From positions 85,879-149,878 of the forward strand of contig NZ_AUUU01000046.1 in assembly GCF_002760435.1 (NCBI RefSeq): a DNA stretch of 64,000 nt, read 5' to 3'. Every line of letters starts with the position of its first letter. The stretch's first letter is position 1. Source of the stretch: Clostridium sp. LS (GTDB lineage: Bacteria; Bacillota; Clostridia; Clostridiales; Clostridiaceae). The notes beneath the pieces were generated by a model, which did no database searches, had not been told where the DNA came from, and worked only from the letters and a program-made list of their open reading frames with translations. A program made the translations under genes and the position numbers. Below, piece after piece: positions 16,037-27,699 of this stretch.

Positions 16037-16681
16037 CTAAAGATACTTACTTGCCTCCCTAACACTTAGTGTAGATAATTTATTTTCTTTTAAAAAATTT
16101 CTGACCCATTCCTTATCAGTCTTTGAGTATTCTCTTAGTGACCATCCTATAGCTTTATTTATAAAAAATTCATCTGTGTTACAGTTACTAAGTATCGCTT
16201 TTCTTAATATATCAACATCTGTTTTATCTTTATATTGCAATTGAAAATCTATAGCTACCCTTTTTAATCAGATATTATCACAATCAATCCATTTTAATAT
16301 TACAGATTCCTTTAATTGTGGATACTCCAAACACATATAACCAACAATAGCATCAAGACAATCTGTACTATCCCACCATGAATTTGTTATAATAAGCTTC
16401 TCAATCCTGCTAATATCCTCTGGTACAAGTTGTTTTTTTTATAGCAAAATATAATCTAAAGCTAAATAATGAAATTCCCTTTCTGGCATATCATAGCACT
16501 TAAATATAAATTCCCAATCAATAGATATATCTTTTTTATGTTGTTTAAGAAAATCCTTGCTTAACTTTGCTCTTTCATGCTTTGCTATACCAAGAAACTC
16601 AAATTTATTCTTCATATATGCAGCCATTTTTTTAGAATTTTCTTCATTTCTTGAAGCATAAAAAATTTCAAATATATTCAT
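16037..16681 (-). pseudogene. DNA alkylation repair protein (AlkD-like), two nonsense mutations
   Basis: One reading frame of 214 codons from ATG 16681 is interrupted only by TAA at 16441-16439 (codon 81) and TGA at 16270-16268 (codon 138). The translated pieces MAAYMKNKFEFLGIAK, NSWWDSTDCLDAIVGY, RVAIDFQLQYKDKTD and NKAIGWSLREYSKTD follow the HEAT-repeat AlkD family in order, and the total length is normal. The TGA stands where homologues usually have Trp (NIWLRRVAID-like), a single-base change. Adjacent coding sequence is otherwise intact, so decay is recent. Confidence 0.85.
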
Positions 16682-16749
16682 AACCTCACCCCTTATTCCA
16701 TCAGTTTTCTATCTACCATAACTAAATTATAGCATTATATATAATTTAT

Positions 16750-17706
16750 TTAAATTTCTTGGTAATTACTTTTTTCCCAATCTAATCCCCTTCCCTTAGC
16801 TTCCTCAATAGCTCTTTCCTTCCTTGCTTGTCCTTCAAGAGCTGTTAAAGGATAATGTCCTTGATTATAATTTGTATCTTCTTTAGATGACATTTTAATG
16901 GCAGATAATAAAAGTTCCATTTTTGCTTGAAGCTGTTTTTTAGTTGCTTGCTGTTCATTTAATTCAAAAGCTTTAAGAAGTGCTTCTTTAATAAATTGTT
17001 CTGGTGGATACAGCTTTCTATTTCTACATTTCTTACCGTTAGGAGTAGTAAAAGTAATATATTTTCTTTCATCACTCCAATCCACTTTATAACCTAGCTT
17101 CTCCATATTCTCAATAAATTCTTCCTTATTTCTGCTACACCATTTGCATTGCCTTACTGCTAAGAAAAGCTCATACTTCCAACTTTGTTCTTTATCTTTA
17201 GCCCTGTGTTCTCCTCTATTTTTATGATTTCCTTTAGCTCCATCAACAATGATAAGTCCATAATCTCTACATAGCCCATCAGAGTATTCTTTTAAGCTTT
17301 CTAATTGTTCTTTTGATAGCTGCCATTTCAGTCCTGTTGTGAAACTTACAGAATTAATAATAAAGTGATTATGCAAATGCTCTTTATCTGTATGAGTAGC
17401 ATATACAACTTGGAAATCTTTAAAGTCTTCATGTTCTAAAAGCTTTTTCCCTATTTCATTTATTGCTTCTGGAGTAGCTTTATCATGTGGTGAAAAAGAC
17501 TGTACAAAATGTATAAACTGCCTTCCAGTTTCTTTTTTATAGTTTTGCTTAGTCATTACAAATTCATTAAAAGCAGTATCTGGACTACAATCTTTTCCAC
17601 CAACTAAATGTGGTTCAGTTTTAATAGGATTCTTTATATAGTTAATGGCTCTTTTCATTCCTTTATAGGTGTTATTTGAAGCATTAATAAATTCTATTAC
17701 AGCCAT
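16750..17706 (-). CDS. MobP-type relaxase
   Basis: 318 residues. The N-terminal relaxase domain shows IKNPIKTEPHLVGGKDC and motif III YATHTDKEHLHNHFIINSV (metal-binding histidines, about residues 103-116). The catalytic tyrosine is probably in the first 40 residues (NNTYKGMKRAINYI). It nicks and covalently holds oriT DNA. The C-terminus is charged and lacks a helicase domain. It follows mobC by 9 nt; AGGGGAG precedes ATG. Confidence 0.92.
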   Translation of the reverse strand: MAVIEFINASNNTYKGMKRAINYIKNPIKTEPHLVGGKDCSPDTAFNEFVMTKQNYKKETGRQFIHFVQSFSPHDKATPEAINEIGKKLLEHEDFKDFQVVYATHTDKEHLHNHFIINSVSFTTGLKWQLSKEQLESLKEYSDGLCRDYGLIIVDGAKGNHKNRGEHRAKDKEQSWKYELFLAVRQCKWCSRNKEEFIENMEKLGYKVDWSDERKYITFTTPNGKKCRNRKLYPPEQFIKEALLKAFELNEQQATKKQLQAKMELLLSAIKMSSKEDTNYNQGHYPLTALEGQARKERAIEEAKGRGLDWEKSNYQEI

Positions 17707-17715
17707 TTTCTCCCC

Positions 17716-18027
17716 TTACTTTTTATGTTTCCTTATAGAAACTAAATACTCCCATAAATCATTTAATAATTTATTTACTGATGTTATATCTGCACAGTTT
17801 ATTTTCCCTTGATGACAAAGCCTTGTAAGTTGGTTAAGATTTGTACCTATCTTTGAAAGCTGGTGAGTAAAATCTTTTATTCCATCAATAACCACAATCT
17901 CTTTATTAAGTGCTGAAGCTATAACATAATTACTAAAGGTCATATTAGCTTTCTTTGCTTTCTTTTTTATTTGCTCTACTTCATCTTCTGTCATTCTAAT
18001 ATTAGTTTGAACATTTCTTTTCCTCAT
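17716..18027 (-). CDS. mobC: MobC-like relaxosome protein
   Basis: 103 residues. A ribbon-helix-helix-like start (VQTNIRMTEDEVEQIKKKAKKANMTFSNYV, read in parts) and the end GIKDFTHQLSKIGTNLNQL are standard for MobC-type accessory proteins that bind oriT and help the relaxase. It is the first gene of the mob pair and is preceded by the palindrome cluster proposed as oriT. Confidence 0.88.
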   Translation of the reverse strand: MRKRNVQTNIRMTEDEVEQIKKKAKKANMTFSNYVIASALNKEIVVIDGIKDFTHQLSKIGTNLNQLTRLCHQGKINCADITSVNKLLNDLWEYLVSIRKHKK

Positions 18028-18061
18028 TCCTTCCCTTCTTTCTAATTTTTTTAAAAGGGGC

Positions 18062-18138
18062 TTGGGGATTTCCCCAACTTTTCACAAGCTATTGGCTATA
18101 CCAATAGGAAGCTTGCCTTCACCTCAAGCCCATGGCTT
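18062..18138. other. Candidate oriT: cluster of three palindromes
   Basis: In 77 bp upstream of mobC lie three inverted repeats: TTGGGGA/TCCCCAA (18062-18077, 2-nt loop), CTATTGG/CCAATAG (18089-18107, 5-nt loop, with outer AAGCT/AGCTT) and AAGCC/GGCTT (18126-18138). The stretch is clearly more GC-rich than its surroundings. Position next to mobC-relaxase and structure match transfer origins of MobP elements. I cannot place the nick site. Confidence 0.55.
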
Positions 18139-18182
18139 TCGCTCAGTCCTCTTGGATATTGAAAAAAGAACTCTTTACCTTT

Positions 18183-19172
18183 CTAAATACTAATATCCTC
18201 AAACTCAGTTGAGTAATCATTACTTCCATACATAGCTTCATTTTCACTTATTTTTGTTACTTTCGACTCCTCATCTAAAGCTATTAAATCTTCATTAAAA
18301 TCTTTTCCTTTAGGTTTATGCCTTACAATTTCATATCTATCTTTATATTTATTAAAAATTTGATTACATGCAAAATGCCCTGCCTCATCATTATCAAGAC
18401 AGAGCATTATTTTATTTATATTAGGATTTTCTTTTAAGTAGTATTCAAGAGCCTTATCCCCAACTCCTCCAAGAGAAATACAGTGATTATCAAAGCTTCG
18501 TATATTATGTTTTTTTATCAATGTAAGATAGCTCATTAAATCTATAGGAGCTTCAAATATACATACTGTATTATTATTTCCTTCCTTACAAAATGGATAG
18601 GTTTTATCTGAGTTTTTTACATCACATCTAAAAGAATTACCTGTAGTATTAGTACTTCTTATACTTGCATATTTAGGATTGTTTTCCTTATCAAAGCCTA
18701 CAAATACGCAGCTACCATGTGCATTTTCATATAGCTTATGTTCTTTAACAAAATCTCTTACAATTTCACTATCAATGCCCCTTGAATTAATAAGATATGC
18801 AAAAATATGTTTAAAGGTAGTATTTTTTTCTGGAAGAATAAATTCTCCTTTTGTTTCTTCTTCAATAACTTCTAGAGGTTTATATCGTACAATTTCATCT
18901 GTTTTTCCTATTAGAGTTTTTACCGCATCTACCCAGGACTTATTCTCCATTTCCATTACAAACTGAATAGCTCCACCACCTTTATTCTGATAAAACCAAT
19001 TCCATTTATGGCCATCACTATGAATATATAAACCTCCATAGCCTTCTATTTTAAAGGAACGAGAAGTAACTTGCTTTACTGGATATCCTGCACTTAAAGC
19101 ATAGCTTATTATATTTACACTATCAGCTTTAGATATTTCTTCATCAGTAAATCTTAGTTTTTCCATTGCCAT
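18183..19172 (-). CDS. DNA primase with DUF3991 and TOPRIM domains
   Basis: 329 residues. The N-terminus resembles DUF3991 (SAGYPVKQVTSRSFKIEG, WNWFYQNKGGGAIQFVM). A TOPRIM domain follows with Glu in CIFEAPIDLMSYL (about residue 205) and the Asp pair in MLCLDNDEAGH (about residue 256). These proteins prime replication of transferred DNA on clostridial conjugative elements. GGAGGG lies upstream of ATG 19172. It is separated from radC by 25 nt and from mobC by the candidate oriT. Confidence 0.85.
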   Translation of the reverse strand: MAMEKLRFTDEEISKADSVNIISYALSAGYPVKQVTSRSFKIEGYGGLYIHSDGHKWNWFYQNKGGGAIQFVMEMENKSWVDAVKTLIGKTDEIVRYKPLEVIEEETKGEFILPEKNTTFKHIFAYLINSRGIDSEIVRDFVKEHKLYENAHGSCVFVGFDKENNPKYASIRSTNTTGNSFRCDVKNSDKTYPFCKEGNNNTVCIFEAPIDLMSYLTLIKKHNIRSFDNHCISLGGVGDKALEYYLKENPNINKIMLCLDNDEAGHFACNQIFNKYKDRYEIVRHKPKGKDFNEDLIALDEESKVTKISENEAMYGSNDYSTEFEDISI

Positions 19173-19197
19173 GAACTATTCCCTCCTATAAATAAAG

Positions 19198-19914
19198 TTA
19201 AAGCTCCAATTCCTCGTCTAACTGAGAATTGAAGCTTTGATTTTCTTCTAATATATTTTTATTTTCTATTTTTATTGGTTCATAGCTAGCTAATTCATTT
19301 ATAGCTTGTGGCATATAACCTTTTTCAGCCATAGAACAAAAATTCACTCCTGCAACTATTATATGATCATGTATTTTTATATCTAAGGGATAAAATATAT
19401 TTACAAGCTTTTGTGTTAATGCTTTATCTCCATTAGATGGGGAATTAGAACCTCCTGGATGATTATGTGCTAATATCATTGCTTTGCAATCACAAGCTAG
19501 AGCTTCTTTTAAAATGTCTCTTGGATAAATTACTGCTTGAGCTATATTCCCTTCTGACATTATTTTTGTCTGAATTATGTTGTTTCCATTATCTAAAAAT
19601 GCCACCATAAATTTTTCTTTATCCTTTATACCACTTAATAATGGAATAAAGTAATCAGCTGCTTCTTTAGGAGATGAAAACTTAATTTTGTTTTCACTTT
19701 CATGTACTTTAAGTAGGTTGTAAGAAGCTATAAATTCATTAAGCAGTCCTATTTTTTGAAGTTGCTTTTCATTTGGTTCTATAACTTTTGGATGCTCTAA
19801 TATATTAAAAGGATTATTTTCTTTTGCATATTCTTGAATTTTCTTTATAGGAATACCTGTCAAATTGGTTAAACCTTTTAAAAAGTTATCAGTATAGGGC
19901 ATATTCTTATCCAT
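19198..19914 (-). CDS. RadC-like JAB/MPN domain protein
   Basis: 238 residues. The central JAMM metal site is complete: MILAHNHPGGSNSPSNGD (about residues 146-163), preceded by FLDNGNNIIQTKIMSEG and followed by LDIKIHDHIIVAG. RadC-like proteins are frequent on mobile elements and may act as nucleases or antirestriction factors; the substrate is unsettled. The ATG directly follows the stop of the 76-residue gene, so the two are coupled. Confidence 0.85.
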   Translation of the reverse strand: MDKNMPYTDNFLKGLTNLTGIPIKKIQEYAKENNPFNILEHPKVIEPNEKQLQKIGLLNEFIASYNLLKVHESENKIKFSSPKEAADYFIPLLSGIKDKEKFMVAFLDNGNNIIQTKIMSEGNIAQAVIYPRDILKEALACDCKAMILAHNHPGGSNSPSNGDKALTQKLVNIFYPLDIKIHDHIIVAGVNFCSMAEKGYMPQAINELASYEPIKIENKNILEENQSFNSQLDEELEL

Positions 19915-20145
19915 TTACACCACACCTCCCATATTTTCTATAATCATCCCTAAGCTTTCTAATTTTTCATAAGTATCATAAGGAAGATCCATTTTATCAT
20001 AGTCTTTTAGAAAATTATCTACTCCATAGTTTTCAATATACCCTGTTATTTTTTCTTCAGTGTCTATATCAAGTTCTAAAAGTTGTGCTATTAAAGAACT
20101 TATATATTTATAATTATCTCTGTTTATTCCTTTATTTTTATTCAC
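19915..20145 (-). CDS. Small acidic hypothetical protein
   Basis: 76 residues, acidic, with an EKITGYIENYGVDNFLKDYDKMD core that looks helical. No membrane segment or catalytic motif. It lies between the giant helicase and the RadC-like gene, with GAGGT upstream of its ATG, and its stop touches the radC start. Family not recognised; retained because of its ribosome site and tight operon fit. Confidence 0.5.
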   Translation of the reverse strand: MNKNKGINRDNYKYISSLIAQLLELDIDTEEKITGYIENYGVDNFLKDYDKMDLPYDTYEKLESLGMIIENMGGVV

Positions 20146-20174
20146 TTACCTCACCCAATCTTTTCAAAAATTTT

Positions 20175-23100
20175 TCACATTGCCATTTCATCATATTCCT
20201 GTTCTTTTAACCCTTCATTTCCCTCACCTTCCTTATTTAATGCATCTTCATCTACTATAACTTCATTGTCTTTTTTATTAAGATCCAGTAATGAGTTTAA
20301 CTCAAATTGTCTTGAAAGCTTTTCTTTTAATGCGTCTTCATAAGGAAATGGTTTTTCATATTCTATCTTTGACTGTTCTAAGTTTCTTTTATATTCCTCA
20401 ATCTTTGTTTCTATATTCTCCATTTTGTTTTCAAGATTATTTAGCACATTTTCAATTCTAAGCATATTTCCATGAGCACTATCTCCAAGGTCTACGGTGT
20501 ATTTTAAATTACCATGAATTAATAGTTCATACTTTTCATAGAATAGATTTTTTCTAAGTTTTAATTCAAAACCTTTAAAACTTCCTACATGAAGCTCTTC
20601 ACCTTTTGGTATCTTCTCATAAAGACTTTGAAGCATTGTCCCTGCTTTTTCTCTTTCATCAAATAACTTACCATTTATAATTATTGAAAACTCCTTACCA
20701 TTCTCCATATTTCTTTTATCAATATCCTTAATAACACATTCAAGCTGGCTGTTAGCTTCACTAATAAGTTTTGGATATTTGAAAGTGAAATTATCTTGAA
20801 AGGTATATTTTTGACTATCATGGGCAGCTTTTAAAACTCTTAGTCTTGATACTTCATTATCATTATCCATCTTTTCCTTTATTAAGGGATTCCCAGTAGC
20901 TAAAGCTTTAACTTCTGCATAGGACAGTACTGTTTCATCTACATCTTCACAGTTTCTTGCAACAGATTTGGAAGTCATTATCTGCGATATGAACTTTTGT
21001 TTTTGCTCTACAATCTGCCAAAGGTATGAATCAAAAGTATCTTTGGTAACATATCTGTAAATATTTACCTCTTGGTTCATATTCCCCTGCCTTAAAATTC
21101 TTCCTTCACGCTGCTCTATATCACTTGGTCTATAGGGACAATCTAAATGATGAAGTGCAATTAGTCTGTCTTGAATATTTGTTCCAGTTCCCATTTTAGG
21201 TGTACTTCCTATAATTATTCTTTTATTTCCGGCCCTCATATCAGAAAATATTTCTTCACGTTGTATTTCATTTTTAGCATCGTGGATAAAGCATATTTCA
21301 TTTTCAGGAATTCCTTTATTTATTAGTTCTGCTTTAATTGAATCATAAACAGAAAAACGCCCATCTGAATTAGGCGTTCCAACATCACAAAATACTATTT
21401 GAGTTCCTTTTATACTTTCTGATTTTTTGTATTCTTCATAAATATTTTCAATGCACTTATTAACCTTTGAATCTGTCTCATTTATTGCTTCTTTATTGAT
21501 AAGCCTTGGATCAGTTCCCAAAAGTCTTGCTTCATTAGTTATCTTAAGCATATTATCTACAGAAGGATCAACCATGCCATTTCTAATTCTTTCAGCTCTT
21601 TCAACATAGTTTTCCATTTCATGTTTTATAAACTCACTTGGCTCTGAAGATACTAAAATATATTTATCATCTTTAAGTTTTGGTACTGGAAGCTTTAACA
21701 TATCTGAGGTTTGAACATCTGCTATATTTTTAAATAAGGTCATTAGTTCTGGAAGGTTTGTAAACTTTGAAAACCTGCTTCTAAACCTATAGCCTGTACC
21801 TTCTGGAGCAAGTTCTAATGAGGAAACCACTTCGCCAAAGCTAGCAGCCCAAGCATCAAAATGCTGTATTCCTCGCCTTTCAAGCTCATGATTTTGAAGA
21901 TACCTCTGCATTACATACATTTCTGTCATAGAATTTGAAATAGGAGTTCCTGTAGCAAATATTACTCCCCTGCCTTCATTTATCTCATGGATATATTGGC
22001 ATTTCATAAGCATATCACTGGCTTTTTTAGCTCTTGTATTGGATATTCCAGCCACATTTCTCATTTTAGAAAATACTGCACAGTTTTTATAATAATGTGC
22101 TTCATCCACAAACATAGTGTCAATGCCAAGCTCTTCAAAGTTTATAACATCATCCTTTCTTGATTCATCAAGAAGCCTTTTAAGTTCACTCTCTAAACTT
22201 TTCTTAAATTTCTCCATCTGCTTTACGGACCAGTTTTCTCCTCTTTCTCTTTTAGTAGCTTCAATAGCATAGGTCATTTGGTCAATCTGATAATTTAACA
22301 TTCTTTCTTGTCTTTCCTTTGAAATTGGTATTTTTTCAAATTGCGTATGACCTATAATTATTGCATCATAAGCGCCTGTAGCAATTCTACTTACAAACCT
22401 TCTTCTATTTTGCTTTTCAAAGTCTTTCTTTGTAGTAACTAAAATATTAGCTGATGGATATAATCTTAAAAATTCTGCTCCCATCTGCTCTGTTAAATGA
22501 TTAGGTACTACAAATATGCTTTTCTTAGAAAGCCCTAGTCTTTTAAGCTCCATTGCACTTGCTATCATTTCAAAGCTCTTGCCCGCACCCACACAATGAG
22601 CAAGAAGGGTACTTCCACCATATAAAATTCTAGCTATAGCATTTACTTGATGCTGTCTAAGTTTAATATCTGGATTCATTCCAGGGAAAGTTAAATGGCT
22701 CCCATCATACTCTCTAAGCCTTATGTTATTAAAGTTTTCATTATAGAATTCAACATACTTCTTTCTTCTGTCAGGATCTCTGAATATCCAGTTCTTAAAT
22801 TCTTCCTTAATCTGATTTTGTTTTTCTCTAGCAAGCATAGTTTCCTTTTGATTAATTACATATCTTACAGTATCGCCTTCTTCTATTCTGTCTTTTACTG
22901 TAACTGTTCTAAGGTTTAAAGTTTCTTCAATAATGTAGTAGGCATTAAGCCTTTTAGTTCCAAAGGTTTCTGTTGCTGCCACGGAATAGCCATCTATACC
23001 TTTGTTTTCAATAACCCAAGATGCATTGAAATTATTATAATGAACTTTTATTTCATTGCTGCTATAACGAGAACCTGAGTTTTGTGCATACTTTGGAGTT

Positions 23101-26100
23101 CCTAAGGTTTCATAAATAAATTTTTCTATATCTCTTTCTTCAATCCATGTTGTTCCAAGCCTTATGTCAATTTCGCTAGCCTCTAAATTTACTGGCTTAA
23201 CTTTTTCTAAGGCTTCTACATTTTGTGTAAAAAGCTCTGGATTAGTTTCAGCATAAAGCTTTGCTAATTTTAATTTCTGCCTTACATTACCGCTTAAATA
23301 TTCATCTTGAGTTTCCCATCCTTGAAGTAAATCATCTTTATTATATTTTTCAGGATTTAAGAATATTAAACCTTTAAGTTCATTTATAATATTCTCTCTT
23401 GTGCTATCATAAATTTCTAGCATTAGAGATAAATCTACCGTTCCCTTTTCATTTAAACTTACTGTAAGAGCTTCAATGGCTGTATCAACTTCTGTTATTT
23501 TTTCAAGAGGACGTATAGTTTGTTTAGTGAACATATCAGCTTTAGTAACATTTTTGTTTTCATCTACTACCTCAAGAGAACATAATAGGGGATAATCATT
23601 ATCATCTCTAAAAGCTGTATTATTGGTTCTTGCTGTTATATATCCATAATTTTCAACAAAGGTATCATACCTTTTATTCAATATTTCCTGCTTTTCTTTT
23701 AACTCTTCTTGGGTGCATCCGTTTGTTTGAATATCTATTATTTCTCTAGTGATTTCCCTTATAGCATGGAGACCTTTTATCCTCTCTAAAGTCTTTCCTG
23801 TAGCTTCAATCTTTCTCATTGCAGCATTTTCTCTATAATAAAGCTGGTTATCTATAAAGGTGTAAGTGTAGTTTCTCACATTAGAATCAGCAGGAATAAA
23901 ATCTTCTGTAGCAGCTTCTTCTCTTTCAAAACTTACTATATTAGCATTTAGATTTTCAACTGCTTTAGCTAAAGCTTCACTTAAATCAAAATTTTCATCA
24001 TCATTAACTAAGGCTGTGTATTTACTGCCTTCACCAAACATTCTCTGGTCAAAAACCATCTTTCCAAGAAGCATTTCTGGATTATCAAGAAAATATTCAT
24101 TTATAGGCACTCCATCTTCTGTTTTTGCAACATGAAGCCAATTTTCTTCTACAACCTGTAGCCTTTCTCTCTTTTGAAGAAATATAATATCCGCTGTAAC
24201 ATCTGTATTGGCATTTGATTTAAAGGCCGTATTAGGAAGTCTTATAGCTCCTATTAATTCTGCACGCTCTGCAATATACTTTCTTACACTGTTATTTTCT
24301 TTATCCATAGTCCCTTTAGAGGTTATAAAAGCTATAATTCCACCTGGTCTTACTTTATCTAAAGCCTTAGCAAAAAAGTAATCGTGTATTAAAAAATTAT
24401 ATTTATCATATTTAGGATCATGAAGCTTATAGTCTCCAAAGGGAACATTGCCTATAGCAACGTCAAAGAAATTATCTGGATAATTATTTTCTTCAAAGCC
24501 TTGTACTTTGATATCCGCCTTTTGATAGAGCTGCTTTGCTATTCTTCCTGAAATATCATCAAGTTCTACTCCATATAACTTAGAATTTTTCATACTGTCT
24601 GGAAGCATAGAAAAGAAATTTCCAACTCCCATGGAAGGTTCTAATATATTACCTGTTTTAAATCCAAAGTTCTCAAGTGCTTTATATATTCCTTCAATCA
24701 CTGTAGGTGAAGTATAATGAGCATTAGGTGTAGAAGCTCTTGCAGATGCATATTCTTCAGGAGAAAGTAGTGCTTTTAATTCTGTATATTCACTATTCCA
24801 TCCTGTGCTATTAATATCAAAGGCTTGAGCCATGCCCCCCCAACCTACGTACTTAGCAAGTATTTTCTGTTCCTCTGGTGTTGCTAATCTATTTTCTTCT
24901 TCAATAACCTTTAAAGTTTTAATAGCTTCTATATTGTTTCTAAATTTAGTTTTAAGTCCTCCAACTCCAATTTCATCATCTGGACTATAGTTGTAGTTTA
25001 TTTTCTCATCTTTTTCTTTTGCATTTGTTTTTCCTTTAGTTTCAGGTTTTCTATTAACTTCATTGTTATTTAGCCACCCTAAAATATTAGTTTCATAATT
25101 TTCTATGGCTTTATTTTTATAATCTTCCCAAGTTGAATTTTTACCTGTAGTTATATATTCTGTATTTACTACAGTTGATGCTTCTGTATTAATTAAAGAG
25201 TTTATTTTATTTACAGCAACATTTATCTCCAAATCATTAAAAGTAATTTCTTTTACTATTTTATCAATTACATTTTGAATTTTTTCTAACTTGCTTTCTA
25301 TATTTACTTCTTCTAATGCTACTTGACTTGTAATTAAGTTTGATATATTTTGTAAAGTCTTTGAGTAAAGGTTCTTTTCTGATGGTTCTTCAAACTCTAC
25401 ACTTTTATAATAATCAGCATTTAGTGATTTTAGCTTATAAATAACCTGCTCATAGATTTTATCTTGAATATCGCCTTTATTACTAATATCTTCATTTTTA
25501 GTATCTTCTATATTTTTAGCTCCCTTATGCTTATTTTCAGGAATAAAAAAAGAGCCACTTTGTTGTGACTCAAAAATATCTATTTGCTTTATCTCATTTT
25601 GTATACTATTTCGTGAAGAACTATCTCCTCTGCTGTTTCCTTTATTCTCTTCCTGTGCTTGAAGCTCTCCATTGTATTCTCTGGATTCATTATTGGATCT
25701 GTTTTCAGCATTTGCTCCATTAATACTTCCAGCCTCTGATATGCTTCCTCGTTCACCTGATGCATTTTCTCCATCAGCTCCCCTTGTGCTAAAAGTAAGC
25801 TGTATCTGCTCTGATGATTGTTCTTTAGATAATTTAATGCCATCTGCCCGTACTTCCCTAAAGGCTTCTGATCTACTTCCTTGTTCCTGGATATTTGTAT
25901 CTCTGGATAAAATATTCCGTCTATCTCCTTGTAACTTAAGTTTAAGTTCTCTTTCATAATTTTTTTCGCTCCTTTGCTTTTTTATTATTTTTACTATTTC
26001 ACTTTCAAATTCTCTAAGAATTTGCTGTGATATATTACACACAGAATTTCCAAGTCTAAAAGTTAATGGCAGCGTATTAAAATGATTTATTACTCTAAAG

Positions 26101-26717
26101 CTATTTTCGCTGTCAAAGTTTGAAGCTTCTATTCCACATCTTTTTGCCACCATATAATTTATACTTTCAAGAACAGTTTGAGTAAAACAACTTATAAACC
26201 CTTCTTCTGGTAAACCTTCAAGCCACGTTTCTTTAATATCCTGTTCATAGCCTTCTAAAATATTATCAAAGCTTTCATTAACCTTGATATCAGTAATCTG
26301 TAATATTAATTCTTCAATAGAACTACAATTTAACTCATATTTTTCATTCATACTTTCTAAAAATTTTTTACTAATAGCATCACTTAACTTCCATAGCTTA
26401 GGAATGGTATGAGGTTCTCCATTAGTGTCTTTAATATCAAATAAATATGTTAATCTAAGAGTTGGCATTGAAGTATCAAAAACTGCTATGCTTCTTGTTC
26501 CTCTGTTTACATATCTTCCTATTTTTTTATTCCAAATTTCCATAGTAGCAACCATGGTAGCATCAGGTCTTTGAGCATAAATCAAAACTGCATTATCAAA
26601 GTTATACTTATAAATTCTTGCTGCAAAGTCTAAGAACTCTTTCCACTCCTTTTTATTGCTTGTAACTATTCCTGTTACTTTTTCGTAGATTTCTCTTACC
26701 TCTGTTATTCTACTCAT
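20175..26717 (-). CDS. Giant DNA methylase-SNF2 helicase fusion (LtrC/ArdC-type N-terminus)
   Basis: 2,180 residues from ATG 26717 (AAGGAGG upstream, 8-nt overlap with parB). Order: an ArdC-like N-terminal part (residues 1-250, [23 protein letters not shown]); a low-complexity polar linker (about 255-385); an adenine-methylase-like domain with [15 protein letters not shown] (about 690) and IGNVPFGDY (variant NPPF); a long middle region; then an SNF2-like helicase with [13 protein letters not shown] (about 1375), [10 protein letters not shown] (about 1536) and [11 protein letters not shown] in the C-terminal lobe. A coiled-coil tail ends it. Such proteins are a hallmark of large clostridial elements and may protect transferred DNA. 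A second gene is nested in the linker. Confidence 0.9.
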   Translation of the reverse strand: MSRITEVREIYEKVTGIVTSNKKEWKEFLDFAARIYKYNFDNAVLIYAQRPDATMVATMEIWNKKIGRYVNRGTRSIAVFDTSMPTLRLTYLFDIKDTNGEPHTIPKLWKLSDAISKKFLESMNEKYELNCSSIEELILQITDIKVNESFDNILEGYEQDIKETWLEGLPEEGFISCFTQTVLESINYMVAKRCGIEASNFDSENSFRVINHFNTLPLTFRLGNSVCNISQQILREFESEIVKIIKKQRSEKNYERELKLKLQGDRRNILSRDTNIQEQGSRSEAFREVRADGIKLSKEQSSEQIQLTFSTRGADGENASGERGSISEAGSINGANAENRSNNESREYNGELQAQEENKGNSRGDSSSRNSIQNEIKQIDIFESQQSGSFFIPENKHKGAKNIEDTKNEDISNKGDIQDKIYEQVIYKLKSLNADYYKSVEFEEPSEKNLYSKTLQNISNLITSQVALEEVNIESKLEKIQNVIDKIVKEITFNDLEINVAVNKINSLINTEASTVVNTEYITTGKNSTWEDYKNKAIENYETNILGWLNNNEVNRKPETKGKTNAKEKDEKINYNYSPDDEIGVGGLKTKFRNNIEAIKTLKVIEEENRLATPEEQKILAKYVGWGGMAQAFDINSTGWNSEYTELKALLSPEEYASARASTPNAHYTSPTVIEGIYKALENFGFKTGNILEPSMGVGNFFSMLPDSMKNSKLYGVELDDISGRIAKQLYQKADIKVQGFEENNYPDNFFDVAIGNVPFGDYKLHDPKYDKYNFLIHDYFFAKALDKVRPGGIIAFITSKGTMDKENNSVRKYIAERAELIGAIRLPNTAFKSNANTDVTADIIFLQKRERLQVVEENWLHVAKTEDGVPINEYFLDNPEMLLGKMVFDQRMFGEGSKYTALVNDDENFDLSEALAKAVENLNANIVSFEREEAATEDFIPADSNVRNYTYTFIDNQLYYRENAAMRKIEATGKTLERIKGLHAIREITREIIDIQTNGCTQEELKEKQEILNKRYDTFVENYGYITARTNNTAFRDDNDYPLLCSLEVVDENKNVTKADMFTKQTIRPLEKITEVDTAIEALTVSLNEKGTVDLSLMLEIYDSTRENIINELKGLIFLNPEKYNKDDLLQGWETQDEYLSGNVRQKLKLAKLYAETNPELFTQNVEALEKVKPVNLEASEIDIRLGTTWIEERDIEKFIYETLGTPKYAQNSGSRYSSNEIKVHYNNFNASWVIENKGIDGYSVAATETFGTKRLNAYYIIEETLNLRTVTVKDRIEEGDTVRYVINQKETMLAREKQNQIKEEFKNWIFRDPDRRKKYVEFYNENFNNIRLREYDGSHLTFPGMNPDIKLRQHQVNAIARILYGGSTLLAHCVGAGKSFEMIASAMELKRLGLSKKSIFVVPNHLTEQMGAEFLRLYPSANILVTTKKDFEKQNRRRFVSRIATGAYDAIIIGHTQFEKIPISKERQERMLNYQIDQMTYAIEATKRERGENWSVKQMEKFKKSLESELKRLLDESRKDDVINFEELGIDTMFVDEAHYYKNCAVFSKMRNVAGISNTRAKKASDMLMKCQYIHEINEGRGVIFATGTPISNSMTEMYVMQRYLQNHELERRGIQHFDAWAASFGEVVSSLELAPEGTGYRFRSRFSKFTNLPELMTLFKNIADVQTSDMLKLPVPKLKDDKYILVSSEPSEFIKHEMENYVERAERIRNGMVDPSVDNMLKITNEARLLGTDPRLINKEAINETDSKVNKCIENIYEEYKKSESIKGTQIVFCDVGTPNSDGRFSVYDSIKAELINKGIPENEICFIHDAKNEIQREEIFSDMRAGNKRIIIGSTPKMGTGTNIQDRLIALHHLDCPYRPSDIEQREGRILRQGNMNQEVNIYRYVTKDTFDSYLWQIVEQKQKFISQIMTSKSVARNCEDVDETVLSYAEVKALATGNPLIKEKMDNDNEVSRLRVLKAAHDSQKYTFQDNFTFKYPKLISEANSQLECVIKDIDKRNMENGKEFSIIINGKLFDEREKAGTMLQSLYEKIPKGEELHVGSFKGFELKLRKNLFYEKYELLIHGNLKYTVDLGDSAHGNMLRIENVLNNLENKMENIETKIEEYKRNLEQSKIEYEKPFPYEDALKEKLSRQFELNSLLDLNKKDNEVIVDEDALNKEGEGNEGLKEQEYDEMAM
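25589..25957 (-). CDS. TnpV-family protein nested in another frame of the helicase gene
   Basis: 122 residues, same strand as the helicase gene but a different frame, lying wholly inside its low-complexity linker. The pattern [18 protein letters not shown], then [34 protein letters not shown] and [13 protein letters not shown] follows the transposon-encoded TnpV family closely from memory. AAAGGAG stands 11 nt before its ATG. The helicase translation over the same bases is a repetitive S/G/E/N/R-rich string, as expected for a secondary frame. Function of TnpV is not established. Confidence 0.65.
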   Translation of the reverse strand: MKENLNLSYKEIDGIFYPEIQISRNKEVDQKPLGKYGQMALNYLKNNHQSRYSLLLAQGELMEKMHQVNEEAYQRLEVLMEQMLKTDPIMNPENTMESFKHRKRIKETAEEIVLHEIVYKMR

Positions 26718-27699
26718 CAAGTACCTCCTTCCCCTGTGTTTCAAAATATAGTTTTAAAGCCTTATCAATAATCTCTTCAATCTCTGGCTGTTTAACTTCT
26801 GGTGCAAAATATTTGCTTATTAGTTTTGGCTTCAATTTTATAGCAGTGGGTTTATTTGATTTTGTTTTCTTGTTAAGTTCTCCTGAAAGAATTGAATAAG
26901 CTGTTTCTTCATTTAATTTTCCTTTCTCTGAGTAATCCCTAAGTACTTCGGCTTTTTTCATGTCTAATTTAAAATTGTTGGAGTTTAAAATTTCGTTTAT
27001 AATTTGCTGCTCTTCTTTTTTTATAAATGATATTGTTACTGCTGTCATAAATGCAATTTCATCAGCATCAAGTCTATTCATTAAATCACTATCTAATTCT
27101 CCAAGCCTAACATATCTGGCTATCATATTTCTTGAAAGATTATAACTTTGAGCTAATTTTTCATCTGTTCTTAACTTTGTCTCAACTTGGCACAAAGTTG
27201 CTTCATCTTTGATATTATAAGGGTTTGCAAGCTTTTCAATTTCATCTAAAAGGTCATTTCTTTTTCCTTGCTGCTTCATGGCTTTATATCTTTGTGATAT
27301 TGCAGCTGTTCTCTCTGAATACCTTAAATCTGCAAAAGAACGTTGAATTAAATTAGTTTCAGTAACAATTAAAGTAGCTTCATCTTCAGTAAGTCCTTCC
27401 TTAATAACCGCTGGTACTTTAAGTATTCCTGCAAGTTTTGCAGCATTTACTCTATTGTGACCAGATAGGATCTGATAGCTTGTACCTATAGGTCTTATAA
27501 CTATAGGTACAATAACTCCAAACTCCTTAATACTTTCTACCATATCATTTAATCTTTCACCTTCATACAGCTTAAAAGGGTGATTACTAAAAGGCACAAG
27601 TTTTTCTATTTCAATCTCTGCTATTCCTGAATTAGTTTCTTTTTCAGATGAGATATCTCCAAACATATCATCTAAGCTCATTAACTTTCTCTCACTCAT
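26710..27699 (-). CDS. parB: ParB family partition protein
   Basis: 329 residues. ParB N-terminal domain: [50 protein letters not shown] (GHNR nucleotide-binding patch) and [10 protein letters not shown], followed by a helix-turn-helix DNA-binding region ([21 protein letters not shown]). It works with ParA to keep the element during division. The start overlaps the parA stop by 4 nt, and its own stop overlaps the helicase start. Confidence 0.92.
   Translation of the reverse strand: MSERKLMSLDDMFGDISSEKETNSGIAEIEIEKLVPFSNHPFKLYEGERLNDMVESIKEFGVIVPIVIRPIGTSYQILSGHNRVNAAKLAGILKVPAVIKEGLTEDEATLIVTETNLIQRSFADLRYSERTAAISQRYKAMKQQGKRNDLLDEIEKLANPYNIKDEATLCQVETKLRTDEKLAQSYNLSRNMIARYVRLGELDSDLMNRLDADEIAFMTAVTISFIKKEEQQIINEILNSNNFKLDMKKAEVLRDYSEKGKLNEETAYSILSGELNKKTKSNKPTAIKLKPKLISKYFAPEVKQPEIEEIIDKALKLYFETQGKEVLDE

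Noticed and set aside
25672..25959. Plus-strand open frame opposite the helicase linker
   Set aside because: Serine/leucine-rich antisense shadow with no ribosome site; the minus-strand TnpV-like frame over the same bases has family features.
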